From: Xanthomonas hydrangeae | GTDB lineage: Bacteria; Pseudomonadota; Gammaproteobacteria; Xanthomonadales; Xanthomonadaceae | NCBI GenBank assembly: GCA_905142475.1 | Contig: LR990730.1 | Span: 124,001 to 188,000, forward strand | Direction of reading: 5' to 3' | Length of the DNA stretch: 64,000 nt | Shown here: positions 36,000-45,715 of the stretch, one piece after another | How positions within the stretch are numbered: the stretch's first letter is position 1 | Layout of the letters: the number at the start of each line of letters is the position of its first letter | Notes under the pieces: model-generated | What the model was told of the DNA's origin: nothing | The model's input: only the letters and a program-made list of their open reading frames with translations | The model's database searches: none | Position numbers and translations under genes: made by a program

Positions 36000-38900
36000 A
36001 TGCAAGCCCGTTCGTGTCGTCCTGCCCATGCGGCAGGCGCCTGCCTGTCCGCCGCGCGGTTGTCGGTGGCCATCGTCCTGGCCTTGCACGGTGCCGGCGC
36101 TGCCGCGCAAACCGTCGGCCCGCCCACCACGCCTACCGACGCGGTGGATCTGGACCGCGTGCAGGTCAAGGCCACCTACCGCGAAAGCCTGCAGCAATCG
36201 CTCGATGCCAAGCGCTACAGCGTGGAGCAGGTCGATGCGATTTACGCCGAAGACATCGGCAAGTTTCCCGATCTGAATCTTGCCGAATCGATGCAGCGCA
36301 TCGCCGGCGTCTCCATCGACCGCGAAGGCGGCGAGGGCAAGCAGATCTCCGTGCGCGGCCTGGGCTCGGACTTCACCCGCGTGCGCATCAACGGGCTGGA
36401 AGCCCTGGCCACTGCCGGCAGCGGCAGCGATGGCGTCAACCGCAGCCGCGGTTTCGACTTCAACACCTTTGCCTCCGAACTCTTCAGCCGCGTCACCATC
36501 AGCAAGACCCAGTCGGCGCAGATGGATGAAGGCTCATTGGGCGCAACGGTCGATCTGCGCGGCTCGCGCCCGTTCGACTTCGACGGCTTCGAAGCGGCCG
36601 CGTCCACCCAGTACGGCTACAACGATCTCTCGCGCGAAAAGGACCCGCGCTTTTCCGGCCTGATCAGCAACATCTGGGCCGATGGGCGCGTCGGCGCACT
36701 GATGTCGGTGTCCTACAGCGAGCGTCACCTGCGCGAGGAAGGCTACAACCCGGTGCGCTGGGAGCACGGCAACTACCGCAACTCCAACCAGAGCACCGCC
36801 ACCAACAACGGCACCTACGGTTTCTGTTCGCCGGTGGGCTACAACCCGCAGACCCCGCGCAACCCGCTGGCCAACGAGACTCCTGCCGGCGTCGGCTCGC
36901 AGGCCAACCAGGACCGCAACAACGGCTGGGGCAGCTACGGCATCAGCGCCACCAACTGCGGCACCGGCATCCCGCGCCCGGCCAACACGCCGGAGAACAT
37001 CCAGGCCTACGAAACCGCCACCAACGCCTGGATTCCGCGCTACCCGCGCTACATCCGCACCGATCACGAGATCAAACGCCTCGGCGTCACCGGCGCGCTG
37101 CAATTCAAGGTCAGCGACGACACCTTGCTGAACTTCGACATGCTGTATTCCAAGCTGGACAAGGACCAGCGCGAAGACTCGGTCGGCGCCAACCTGCACC
37201 GCACCGCCAACTTCGGCGGCAAGACCCAGATCGCCGTGCGCGAAGCGCAGGTGGACGACCAGAACCGCCTCACTTATGGGGTGTTCGACAACGTCGACTT
37301 CCGCACCGAGTCCAGCAACATCGAAGAATCCACCGAGTTCAAGCAGTTCAGCCTGGACCTGCAGCACCGCTTCAACGACCAGGTGCGCGTGAATGCCCTG
37401 GTCGGCCACTCGACCTCGGACTACGAACGCCCCGAGTTCTCGATGGTGAGTTTCGACAACACCAATCTCGATGGCTTCGTGCTCGACCGCCGCAATGGTG
37501 GCGATTACCCGAGCATGAGTTTCCCCTTCGATGCGGGTAACCCCAACAACTGGCAGTGGCTGGGCTATGGCGCAGTGCCGGTCAACAGCAACGGCACCGC
37601 GCGCGGCACCAACATCAGCGAGGTGCGGCTCAACCCGCAGTCGGTGGGCAACACCTTCGACACCGCCAAGGTGGATCTGGAATTCAACATCAGCCCCACC
37701 TTCACCTTTCGCACCGGGCTGGCCTACAAGAACTACGACATGGACACGTCGGAGTCGCGCAACATCTCCTACGGGCGCCTGGCGCAGGCACTGCCGGCCG
37801 GTGTGGGCGTGGGCGATCTGAGCACCAACCTGGACGGCTTCGGCCGCAGCTTGAACGGCAGCTTCCCCACCACCTGGGTGATTCCGGATTTCCAGAAAGT
37901 CGCCGACCTGCTCAACATCAATTGCGACTGCGACACCGGCGTGCCCGGCGGCGACTACCGCTTGGCCGATGTCGGCCACTTCGGCTCGTCCAACAACAAT
38001 TTCGCCGTCAACGAAAAGAGCCTGGGCACCTACCTGCAGCTGGACTTCAACACCGACCTGTGGGGCCGCGCGCTGCGCGGCAACCTGGGCGTGCGCTATG
38101 TGCAGACGCAGATCGCAGCCAGCGGCTATGCGCCGTGCACGGCCACCGCGGCCGGCGCCATCTCGCCCAACTGCGAATCGTTCTTCGGCGTGGCCAGCGC
38201 CACCGCCGCTGCCGGCGAGCGCCTGCTGGTGCCCACCACGGTCAACCACAACTACCGCGACATCCTGCCCTCGTTGAATCTGTCGTGGGATGTCAGCGAC
38301 GAGGTGGTGCTGCGCTTCGGTGCGGCCAAGACCATGGCGCGCCCCACGCTGGCGTATCTGTCGCCCAGCGTCAGCGGCGGGCCTACGCAGTATTTCGACG
38401 ACGGGCGCTTCTTCTCGATCAACCTGGGCAACCCCAAGCTCGACCCGTTCCGCTCCACCAACTACGACCTCAGCGCCGAGTGGTACTTCCGCGAAGGCTC
38501 GCTGCTGTCGGCGGCGGTGTTCTACAAGGACATCGACAGCTACGTGCAGCGCACCCGCGTGCTCAGCACCTGGGAAGCGATGGGCTACTCGCTGGACCTG
38601 CTCCCCGCAGGCTTCACGCCGGACACCATCTTCAACGTGCAGAGCTACTTCAACACGCCCGGCGGCCCGCTCAAGGGCTTCGAGCTGACCTACCAGCAGG
38701 CCTTCGACTTTTTGCCTGGCTTCTGGCGCAACTTCGGTGTGCAGCTCAACTACACCCAGGTCGATTCCAAGATCAATTACCTGTTCAGTACCGCAGGCAG
38801 CAGCAACACCAGCATCACCACCACCGCCACCGAGCGCGACCTGCTCAACCTCTCGCCGCAGTCCTACAACGCCACCGTCTATTACGACGACGGCCGCTTC

Positions 38901-39200
38901 AGTGCGCGCGTGTCCACCAGTTATCGCGATGGCTACATCAACAACATCCTGGCCCAGGAAGACGTCTACGACCTGGATGGCAGGCGCCTGGTCACGGCCG
39001 ATGTGACCGGCAAATACAGCGTGGAAAACGTCGATTTCAACATGTCCTACAAGCTCAACGACCAGCTGTCGCTGACGTTTGAGGCCATCAACCTGCTCGA
39101 CACACCCGACCGCCGCTACGTCGATTCCACGCTGGAACTGCCCGACAAGTACACCGTCACCGGGCGCCAGTACTACATCGGCGCGCGCTACAAGTTCTGA
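36000..39200 (+). CDS. TonB-dependent receptor of the pectin locus (second)
   Basis: A 1066-aa relative of the preceding receptor. After an export signal with a positively charged start (MQARSCRPAHAAGACLSAAR, then a hydrophobic stretch ending GAAAQ) come the plug blocks VDAIYAEDIGKFPDLNLAES, MQRIAGVSIDREGGEGKQIS and SVRGLGSDFTRVRINGLEAL. The barrel includes FRTGLAYKNYDMDTSESRNI and ends QYYIGARYKF. It is 150 residues longer than its neighbour, mainly from extracellular loops rich in Asn, Gly and Cys-bearing segments (for example INCDCDTGVPGG). GGAGAG lies 8 nt before the start. The pectinesterase start follows 13 bp after the stop, so these genes form one operon. Confidence 0.93.
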   Translation: MQARSCRPAHAAGACLSAARLSVAIVLALHGAGAAAQTVGPPTTPTDAVDLDRVQVKATYRESLQQSLDAKRYSVEQVDAIYAEDIGKFPDLNLAESMQRIAGVSIDREGGEGKQISVRGLGSDFTRVRINGLEALATAGSGSDGVNRSRGFDFNTFASELFSRVTISKTQSAQMDEGSLGATVDLRGSRPFDFDGFEAAASTQYGYNDLSREKDPRFSGLISNIWADGRVGALMSVSYSERHLREEGYNPVRWEHGNYRNSNQSTATNNGTYGFCSPVGYNPQTPRNPLANETPAGVGSQANQDRNNGWGSYGISATNCGTGIPRPANTPENIQAYETATNAWIPRYPRYIRTDHEIKRLGVTGALQFKVSDDTLLNFDMLYSKLDKDQREDSVGANLHRTANFGGKTQIAVREAQVDDQNRLTYGVFDNVDFRTESSNIEESTEFKQFSLDLQHRFNDQVRVNALVGHSTSDYERPEFSMVSFDNTNLDGFVLDRRNGGDYPSMSFPFDAGNPNNWQWLGYGAVPVNSNGTARGTNISEVRLNPQSVGNTFDTAKVDLEFNISPTFTFRTGLAYKNYDMDTSESRNISYGRLAQALPAGVGVGDLSTNLDGFGRSLNGSFPTTWVIPDFQKVADLLNINCDCDTGVPGGDYRLADVGHFGSSNNNFAVNEKSLGTYLQLDFNTDLWGRALRGNLGVRYVQTQIAASGYAPCTATAAGAISPNCESFFGVASATAAAGERLLVPTTVNHNYRDILPSLNLSWDVSDEVVLRFGAAKTMARPTLAYLSPSVSGGPTQYFDDGRFFSINLGNPKLDPFRSTNYDLSAEWYFREGSLLSAAVFYKDIDSYVQRTRVLSTWEAMGYSLDLLPAGFTPDTIFNVQSYFNTPGGPLKGFELTYQQAFDFLPGFWRNFGVQLNYTQVDSKINYLFSTAGSSNTSITTTATERDLLNLSPQSYNATVYYDDGRFSARVSTSYRDGYINNILAQEDVYDLDGRRLVTADVTGKYSVENVDFNMSYKLNDQLSLTFEAINLLDTPDRRYVDSTLELPDKYTVTGRQYYIGARYKF

Positions 39201-39213
39201 CAGGAGAACAGCA

Positions 39214-40188
39214 ATGCAACCGCATCGCAGGATCGTGTTACGCACGCTCGCCGCCACCGCCCTGCTGGCCGGGCTGTCGCTCGGCAGCACCGCCGCCATC
39301 GCCGCAGATCCGGTCTACACCGTGGCCAAGCAGGGCAGCGCCGGCTACCGCACCGTGCAGGCCGCCATCGACGCCGCCGTGCAGGGCGGCAAGCGCGCGC
39401 AGATCAACATCGGCGCCGGCACCTATCAGGAACTGATCGTGGTGCCGTCCAACGCACCGGCGCTCAGGCTCACCGGCGCCGGCCCCACCCAGACCATCAT
39501 CACCTACGACAACTACGCCTCGCGCATCAATCCGGCCACCGGCACCGAATACGGCACCTCCGGCTCGTCCAGCGTCATCATCGCCGGCAACGACTTCACT
39601 GCAGAAAAACTCGCCTTCGGCAATCACGCCGGCCCGGTGGGGGCGGTGGCGGTGCGCGTGGATGGCGACCGCGCCGCGTTCCGCAATGTGCGCTTTCTCG
39701 GCTATCAAGACACGCTGTATCTGCGCAATCCCAAGCTGTCCTACTTTCTGGATTGCTATGTGGAAGGCACCGTCGATTTCATCTTCGGCGGTGGCACCGC
39801 ACTGTTCGAAAACGCCCAGCTGCACTCATTGGGCGATGGTTATCTCACTGCCGCCTCCACCCCGCAGGAAAGCGCGCGCGGTTTCGTATTCCGCAATGCA
39901 CGCGTCACCGCTGCCAGCGGCGTGTCGCGCGTATTCCTGGGCCGGCCATGGCGCCCGTACGCCAGCGTGAGCTTCATCAGCAGCCAGCTCGGCGCGCACG
40001 TGCCGCCGGAAGGCTGGAACAACTGGGGCAACACCGCCAACGAGGCCACCGCCCGCTACAGCGAATACCAGAGCAGCGGCGCCGGCGCCAACCCCTCGCG
40101 CCGCGTGAAGTGGTCGCGTCAGCTCAGTGCCGCACAAGCCGCCGCGCTGGATCGCAACACCATCCTCGGCACCTGGAGGCCGTTCTGA
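39214..40188 (+). CDS. Pectinesterase (CE8)
   Basis: The enzyme removes methyl esters from homogalacturonan, preparing it for pectate lyase. The N-terminus MQPHRRIVLRTLAATALLAG and the following LSLGSTAAIAA form a signal peptide; the twin RR is not in a Tat consensus. The CE8 beta-helix motifs are in place: GYQDTLY with Q165 and D166, VDFIFGGGTALFEN with nucleophile D188, and FLGRPWRPYA with R244 and W246. The start has AGGAGAACAGCA upstream, and an in-frame ATG inside the receptor gene is rejected. The 324-aa length is normal for bacterial periplasmic or secreted members. The stop codon overlaps the pectate lyase start. Confidence 0.95.
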   Translation: MQPHRRIVLRTLAATALLAGLSLGSTAAIAADPVYTVAKQGSAGYRTVQAAIDAAVQGGKRAQINIGAGTYQELIVVPSNAPALRLTGAGPTQTIITYDNYASRINPATGTEYGTSGSSSVIIAGNDFTAEKLAFGNHAGPVGAVAVRVDGDRAAFRNVRFLGYQDTLYLRNPKLSYFLDCYVEGTVDFIFGGGTALFENAQLHSLGDGYLTAASTPQESARGFVFRNARVTAASGVSRVFLGRPWRPYASVSFISSQLGAHVPPEGWNNWGNTANEATARYSEYQSSGAGANPSRRVKWSRQLSAAQAAALDRNTILGTWRPF

Positions 40189-41216
40189 TGATCAAGTTCT
40201 CTACCTTGGCGTTCACCGGCGCCTTGCTGCTGGCCCCGCTCTCGGCCATGGCCGACAAGATCGCCGACAACATGCTGCTGCTGCAGACCGCCTCCGGCGG
40301 CTGGTCCAAGCAGTACAAGGGTGTCGCCGTCGACTACACCCGCACCTTCACCGCTGCGGAAATCGCCGAGCTGCAGCAACCCGGGCGCAAGGACGACGCC
40401 ACCATCGACAACAAGGCCACCACGTACGAAATCACGTACCTGTCCACCGCCTTCAAGAACGAGAAGAACGCCAAGTACATCGCCGCCGCCCGCCGCGGCG
40501 TGGACTACCTGCTCAAGGCGCAGTACGCCAACGGTGGCTGGCCGCAGTTCTACCCGGACCTGTCGTCCTACCACCACCAGATCACCTACAACGACGACGC
40601 CATGGTGCGCGTGCTCAACCTGCTGCAGGACATCGGCGAGGGCAAGGGCGATGCCGGCGCGCAACTGCGCAGCAGCCACGGCGCCAAGTCCACCCAGGCG
40701 GTGGCCAAGGGCCTGGAAGGCGTGCTCGCCACCCAGGTCAAGATCGGCGGCACGCTCACCATCTGGGGCGCGCAATACGACGAGGTCACGCTCAAGCCGG
40801 CCAAGGCGCGCGCGTACGAGCTCGCGTCGCTGGCCTCCAGCGAGTCGGTCAGCATCGTGCGCTTTCTGATGCGCCAGCCCAACCCCTCGGCCAAGATCAA
40901 GACCGCCGTGCAGGCGGCCGCTGTCTGGTTCGACACCCACCGCATGCGCGACCTGGCCACCAAGAAGATCGACGACCCCACCCAGGAAACCGGCAAGGAC
41001 GTGATCCTCGTCGCGCAGCCGGGCGCCTCGCTGTGGGCACGTTTCTACGACCTGCAGAATCAACGCCCCTTGTATGCCAACTGCGACGGCAAGGCCCTGA
41101 CCGATTACATGCAGGTGCCCAACGAGCGCCGCGTCGGGTATGCCTGGCATGGCACCTGGCCGGACAAGTTGTTGAAGGACGACATTCCCAAGTGGAAGGC
41201 CGCAAACGGGCTGTAG
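40188..41216 (+). CDS. Pectate lyase, family PL10
   Basis: The enzyme cleaves de-esterified homogalacturonan by beta-elimination. A signal peptide (MIKFSTLAFTGALLLAPLSA) is followed by DNMLLLQTASGGWSKQYKGV and the PL10 hallmark NGGWPQFYPDLSSYHHQITY, then NDDAMVRVLNLLQDIG. The C-terminal QPGASLWARFYDLQNQRPLY and ERRVGYAWHGTWP match the same family. At 342 aa it is a single catalytic domain without a carbohydrate-binding module. Translation is coupled to the pectinesterase gene through a TGATG overlap of one base. Confidence 0.93.
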   Translation: MIKFSTLAFTGALLLAPLSAMADKIADNMLLLQTASGGWSKQYKGVAVDYTRTFTAAEIAELQQPGRKDDATIDNKATTYEITYLSTAFKNEKNAKYIAAARRGVDYLLKAQYANGGWPQFYPDLSSYHHQITYNDDAMVRVLNLLQDIGEGKGDAGAQLRSSHGAKSTQAVAKGLEGVLATQVKIGGTLTIWGAQYDEVTLKPAKARAYELASLASSESVSIVRFLMRQPNPSAKIKTAVQAAAVWFDTHRMRDLATKKIDDPTQETGKDVILVAQPGASLWARFYDLQNQRPLYANCDGKALTDYMQVPNERRVGYAWHGTWPDKLLKDDIPKWKAANGL

Positions 41217-41385
41217 TGGACGCAGCCATCGCACCACCGCACGCGGCGCATGCTGGCGCGCGCAGCACGCAGGCACGGCATGTACGCTCGTACGTGCTGG
41301 CCCGCGTGCTCGTCGCCAATCGTGTGCTGCGTGCTGCGTGCTGCGTTGCGGTGGCACGTGCAGTGCCTGCCGGCCATGCGGTGCG

Positions 41386-41426
41386 GCAGTGGTTTTGAAG
41401 CAGTGGTTTTGAAAAGTGGTTTTGAA
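41386..41426. repeat. Three tandem AGTGGTTTTGAA units
   Basis: GCAGTGGTTTTGAA occurs twice in direct succession and a third unit follows as AAGTGGTTTTGAA, immediately before the start of the large exported protein. Three GTGCTGC heptamers (41324-41344) lie just upstream. Confidence 0.7.
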
Positions 41427-41441
41427 CCAGACGAGGTGCGT

Positions 41442-44400
41442 GTGCTGAAGGTTTGGATGGGTTTGTTGTGTCTGATCGCGCTGCCGGCAAGTGCGGCCAC
41501 CCCCACGGCCCCGGAGTTGCTGTTCCGGGTCTCGGCCGACCGCGACCTGCAGGCCGATGTCGCCCGCGGCGACGGCGTGCCCAACTTCCGCGACAAGATC
41601 GCCCTGGTGCCCACCGGCAAGCGCGGCAACGCCATCGAATGGGCCGACGACGGCGTGCTGTCGTGGAATGCGCCCGGCAACCTCTACACCCAGCGCGGCA
41701 CGCTCGGCTTCTTCTGGCGCGCGCGCTATCCGGTGGGTGAAGCGCCGTTCGTGATCTTCCGCGTCGGCTACGCCGACCACACCAGCTGGGACATGGCCTG
41801 GCTGCGCATCGACTGGAACGGCCATGGCTTCGACGCCTTCGTCACTGACGCCAACCTCGCGCGCACCCGCGTCTCCTTCAAGCTCGACAAGAACCCGGCT
41901 GCCAGCGACTGGACCCATATCGCCTTCGCCTGGGACGAAACCCGCGGCGTGCGCCTGTACGTCGATGGCAAGGAAGCCGCACGCGTGGACTGCGGTGCGC
42001 CCTGCGCCAACGGCGGCGCGCTCGACTTCGACGCCGCGCTGGACCAGTTCGGCCTGGCCGGCCGCGTGATGTCGCCGCACCAGGTGCAGAGCCGCTACAA
42101 CTTTTTGCGCGGCAGCGACTTTGACGAGATCCGCATCTACGACCGCATGCTCGATACCAATGGCGCCGCCGCACTCGCACGCCTGCAGGAGCCTGCCACC
42201 GCTGAAGCACCCACAAGCGACGCGCAACACGCCGCCTTCCTGCACCGCTACGGCTGGGACAACGGCCACGCACCGCCGCTGCTGGATGCACCCATCACCC
42301 GCATCCGCAAGGTGGAATTCGCCGACGCCCGCGACCTCAAGCAATGGATGTGGAAGGCCACCGACGGCATCGCCGAGACCACCTGGCCCGGCGTCTACAC
42401 CCGCTCGCGCCTGCCCGGCCGCAACGACTACTTCCAGCTACCGGACTGGAACACCTATGTCGAAGGCGGCAAGGCGCTGGATCTCATCCTGCCGGACGAG
42501 CCGGTCAACCGCATCGAGCTGCGCGGCGCCGCCTACGGCCAGGCCAGCTACACCGCCCCCGCTGCCGGCGGTGCAAGCACCGCGCAGGCGCAACCGCTGT
42601 TCGCACGCGCACAAGGCGTGGTGCGCAGCGTGGACCAGTTCCCCGAGCGCCGTGGCGGCACGCTGCGCTTTGCCAACACCGCGCAGGAAACCCCCATCCA
42701 GGAAATCTGGGCCTACAACGTCCAGCCGGGCGAGGTGCCCAAAGGCAGCGCGCAGCTCAGCTACACCGTGCGCAGCGACATCCAGCCCGACTACGACAAC
42801 CTGGCCCCCTTGCGCGATGTCATCGCCGGCCGCTACCCGCCAGGCGAGCGCCAGACCGTCATCGCGCTGCCCACCAAGGCACCGGCGCGCAAGCGCCCCA
42901 GCGACAAGGCCGCCGCAAGCAGCGCGCAGCAACCCATCGTGCACATCCTGGTGCCCTCCAGCCTGGGCAACCCGCCGCCGGACCAGGCACTGATGCGCAG
43001 CTGGTCCTACGGCTGGGAGAACATGCACGACGGCCTGGACGGCATCGCCATCACCCTGCCGGCGCTCACCCTGCCGGCCACCCACAACGGCAGCATCCCG
43101 CTCAACATCCGCATCAAGGACCCCATCTGGCCGGCACGCGACATGATCGATGTCTCGGTCGCCGTCGCCCCCGGCCAGGCGCGCACGTTGTGGCTGGACC
43201 TGCGCGACAGAATCCTCAGCAACGACAGCCTGATGCTCAGCATCGCCGCCGCCGCGCCCGGCTTCGATGCCAGCGCGCTCGACGGCACCCAACTGCAACT
43301 GGTGTTCAAGCCGCGCGCCGAGGCCATCCAAGAGCACGTGGCCGACCGCTTCAACCAGGTCAAGGACAACTGGGGCTTTCTGGTGGAAGAGCACACCACC
43401 TCCAAGCGCCAGCTGCTCTACAAGCGCCTGGATGCCGACATCACCGACCTGCTGCGCGTGGACCCGGACAACGCCCTCGGCCGCCAGTACTGGAACGACA
43501 TCAGCTACGCCAACCAGGGCACGCTGCCGGTGGACATGCCCACCGTACCCAAGGGCGTGCCCGCCTGGGCGTTCTGGCAGCTGCAGGACCTCAGCGCCAC
43601 CCGCCGCTACATCCGCTGGTGGATCGAGCAGCGCCAGGTGGCCTACGGCGATTTCGGCGGCGGCATCTCCGACGATTCGGACCTGGTGCAGCAATGGCCC
43701 GGCGTCGCCCTGATGGGCGTGGACCCGGACCTGCTCAACGCCTCCATGCTGGCGCTGTCCGATGCCAACTACCGCAACGGCATGTTCACCAACGGCCTGT
43801 CCACCATCGAAACCGACGAGCTGCATGCGTACGAGGAGGGCATCAACCTCAACAGCGCCCTGCTGTACCTCAACTGGGGCGACCCACGCACCGTCGAGCG
43901 CCTGATGGAAACGGTGAAAGCGTTCGATAACGTCATCCAGGTCAACCCGCAAGGCCACCTGCTGTTTGCCAGCAACTGGTTCGGCGGCCGCAAGGTCTAC
44001 CGCGAGCCCAACTGGCAATGGCAAAAACCCTACTCCTTCCCCATCGTGCACCCGGCCATCCTGCTGGGCGGCTATAACGCCGACCCCAACAGCCGCCGCA
44101 TCGTCACCGGGTTAGCGGATGGCTATCTCGCCCACGCCTACACCAACGCCAAGGGCAACTGGGCGCTACCCAACGAGATCAACTGGCAAACCGGCAAAAC
44201 CCGCGGCGGCGAACTGTTCGAAGGCAGCGGCGGCGCCGACACCTTGCACACCTTCTGGGCCGCCTACCGCTTCACCGGAGAGCAGCGCTATCTCAAGCCA
44301 ATCGACTACCGCATCGCCAACAGCGGCCCCAACGGCCTGTCCCTGCTCAACGAAAACTTTCTGGATGTCATGGGCAAGCGCAGCGACTGGAGCGGCAAGC

Positions 44401-45323
44401 TAATTGATGCCGCCAACAAGGACGACGGCAGCGCCCCGGACTTCCCGCACCATGTGGCCTGGGAGCAGACCGGCAACCTCGAGTATCTCGCCGCCATTTA
44501 CCGCAGCGAGGCAAGAGAGAAACTGCAGAACTTCTACATGAACACCGAAGGCCACTGGTGGAGCGACCGCGTGGAATCCCCCACGGTCAACCTGCAACGC
44601 GCACGCCTTGGCGGCGTGGCCCTCAAGCGCAATCAAACCTACCCCGGCCACACCGTGAGCTGGCGCTTCGCCGATCCAGAAGCCGCTACCCAAGTGGCCA
44701 TCGCCATCCCCGCACCCCAACAAGACCGCTTCACCGTCATCGCCTACAACACCTCCAGTAAACCTCAGCGCGCCAGCATGACCGGCTGGAACGTCGCCCC
44801 AGGCCAATGGCGCATCACCCAAGGCGTGAGCAAAGGCAATGACGGCAAGCTCGACAGCAACGCCAAGACGCAAGAGGTCGCTTTCGAAAAAAGCGCCTCC
44901 ATCGATATCGACTTCCCCGCAGGCCGCACCACCGTTCTGCAGCTCGAACGCATCGCAGCCACCACCCCGGTCGAACTGCGCCCGGACCTGGGCATCGGCC
45001 ACGGCGACGTGCGCGTGACCGCAGACGCCATCGAAGTGACGGTGCACAGCCTCGGCCATGCCGATGCACCGGCCGGGTTTGTGGTGTTGGAGGATGCGCG
45101 TGGGAAGGAGCTGGCGCGGGCGACATTCCCTGCACTCGCAGCACCACGCGATTTGCAGCCAATCACCACGCAAGTACGCCTGCCGCTAATCAACGCGGCA
45201 AATCTAAAAGCCGCGCATTTGCGTGTGGTTGCCGAAGGCAAGGTGCCGGAGATTACCGGACTCAACAATAATCTCGCTCTACCCGTGCCGGTTACGCCGA
45301 AAACCGCAGAAAACCGCCAATAA
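41442..45323 (+). CDS. Large exported protein of the pectin locus, LamG-like N-terminus
   Basis: Start chosen as GTG (GAGG 5 nt upstream), giving signal peptide MLKVWMGLLCLIALPASAA and a 1293-aa protein; an ATG five codons later is the alternative. Residues about 40-250 look like a concanavalin/LamG fold (NLYTQRGTLGFFWRARYPVG, WTHIAFAWDETRGVRLYVDG and FDEIRIYDRML). The middle holds long beta-rich segments. The region about 680-1120 looks like an alpha/alpha-barrel, with WWIEQRQVAYGDFGGGISDD, DELHAYEEGINLNSALLYLN and HVAWEQTGNLEYLAAIYRSE. A CARDB-like tail ends the protein. I do not recognise a catalogued enzyme family; context suggests a pectin or rhamnogalacturonan-active enzyme. The gap after the lyase gene is 225 bp. 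Confidence 0.85.
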   Translation: MLKVWMGLLCLIALPASAATPTAPELLFRVSADRDLQADVARGDGVPNFRDKIALVPTGKRGNAIEWADDGVLSWNAPGNLYTQRGTLGFFWRARYPVGEAPFVIFRVGYADHTSWDMAWLRIDWNGHGFDAFVTDANLARTRVSFKLDKNPAASDWTHIAFAWDETRGVRLYVDGKEAARVDCGAPCANGGALDFDAALDQFGLAGRVMSPHQVQSRYNFLRGSDFDEIRIYDRMLDTNGAAALARLQEPATAEAPTSDAQHAAFLHRYGWDNGHAPPLLDAPITRIRKVEFADARDLKQWMWKATDGIAETTWPGVYTRSRLPGRNDYFQLPDWNTYVEGGKALDLILPDEPVNRIELRGAAYGQASYTAPAAGGASTAQAQPLFARAQGVVRSVDQFPERRGGTLRFANTAQETPIQEIWAYNVQPGEVPKGSAQLSYTVRSDIQPDYDNLAPLRDVIAGRYPPGERQTVIALPTKAPARKRPSDKAAASSAQQPIVHILVPSSLGNPPPDQALMRSWSYGWENMHDGLDGIAITLPALTLPATHNGSIPLNIRIKDPIWPARDMIDVSVAVAPGQARTLWLDLRDRILSNDSLMLSIAAAAPGFDASALDGTQLQLVFKPRAEAIQEHVADRFNQVKDNWGFLVEEHTTSKRQLLYKRLDADITDLLRVDPDNALGRQYWNDISYANQGTLPVDMPTVPKGVPAWAFWQLQDLSATRRYIRWWIEQRQVAYGDFGGGISDDSDLVQQWPGVALMGVDPDLLNASMLALSDANYRNGMFTNGLSTIETDELHAYEEGINLNSALLYLNWGDPRTVERLMETVKAFDNVIQVNPQGHLLFASNWFGGRKVYREPNWQWQKPYSFPIVHPAILLGGYNADPNSRRIVTGLADGYLAHAYTNAKGNWALPNEINWQTGKTRGGELFEGSGGADTLHTFWAAYRFTGEQRYLKPIDYRIANSGPNGLSLLNENFLDVMGKRSDWSGKLIDAANKDDGSAPDFPHHVAWEQTGNLEYLAAIYRSEAREKLQNFYMNTEGHWWSDRVESPTVNLQRARLGGVALKRNQTYPGHTVSWRFADPEAATQVAIAIPAPQQDRFTVIAYNTSSKPQRASMTGWNVAPGQWRITQGVSKGNDGKLDSNAKTQEVAFEKSASIDIDFPAGRTTVLQLERIAATTPVELRPDLGIGHGDVRVTADAIEVTVHSLGHADAPAGFVVLEDARGKELARATFPALAAPRDLQPITTQVRLPLINAANLKAAHLRVVAEGKVPEITGLNNNLALPVPVTPKTAENRQ

Positions 45324-45337
45324 CCCGAGACACCAAG

Positions 45338-45384
45338 CCCTTCTCCCGCGCGTGGGAGAAGGTGCCCGAAGGGCGGATGAGGGC
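45338..45384 (-). repeat. Palindromic intergenic element, inverted copy
   Basis: CCCTTCTCCC/GGGAGAAGG and GCCCGAAGGGC are adjacent hairpins followed by GGATGAGGGC. The unit is the reverse complement of the last part of the composite element near the period-7 arrays. It lies 14 bp after the stop of the large exported protein and may act as its terminator. The rest of the 390 bp up to the first cassette gene holds only a TATAAT at 45465-45470 and a doubtful 32-codon frame. Confidence 0.6.
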
Positions 45385-45511
45385 AAACCCCATAAGGCCA
45401 GCGCTCAGTCGCGCAAGCGCATTGACGCAACCCAAAAACTCGGCGAGGATCAAAACACGCGGCATATAATGCAGCCGCAAAGCCACACATTTCTTCAGGG
45501 GGAAGAAACAA

Positions 45512-45610
45512 ATGTTGAGCAAGGCATGGAGCATCGTGGCACTGACTGTGGCCGCACTGGGGATGCGGCATAACACCTGGCGTCAGAGGGACATAGCTGA
45601 AAAGCGGTGA
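45512..45610 (+). CDS. Possible 32-aa peptide before the cassette array
   Basis: An ATG preceded by GGGGGAAG opens a frame for MLSKAWSIVALTVAALGMRH followed by NTWRQRDIAEKR. Its last third overlaps the first attC-like hairpin, as cassette genes often do. It could be a truncated cassette gene or simply chance; no family is recognised. Confidence 0.25.
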   Translation: MLSKAWSIVALTVAALGMRHNTWRQRDIAEKR

Positions 45611-45672
45611 GCTTCAAGCGCTCGCGGTGATTGACCACGGTAACGGAGCCGAGGAGCATCGTGTTACGCCGC
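45565..45672 (+). other. Possible degenerate attC site 0
   Basis: GCGGCATAACAC and GTGTTACGCCGC are complementary at 11 of 12 positions over 108 bp and have the orientation of attC outer boxes (ATAAC ... GTTAC). The interior does not match the other attC sites of the array, so this may be a distant type or an unrelated hairpin. It would mark the left end of the first cassette. Confidence 0.4.
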
Positions 45673-45715
45673 GCTTAGGTGACCCAATAGTAGTTAGCCT
45701 TTTTGAGGAACTTTC

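Noticed and set aside
36534-39299. A 921-codon minus-strand frame opposite the second receptor
   Set aside because: It is a shadow frame with the same compositional bias and no recognisable motifs.
40119-42344. A 741-codon minus-strand frame across the pectate lyase and the large exported protein
   Set aside because: It crosses two well-supported plus-strand genes and shows only compositional bias.
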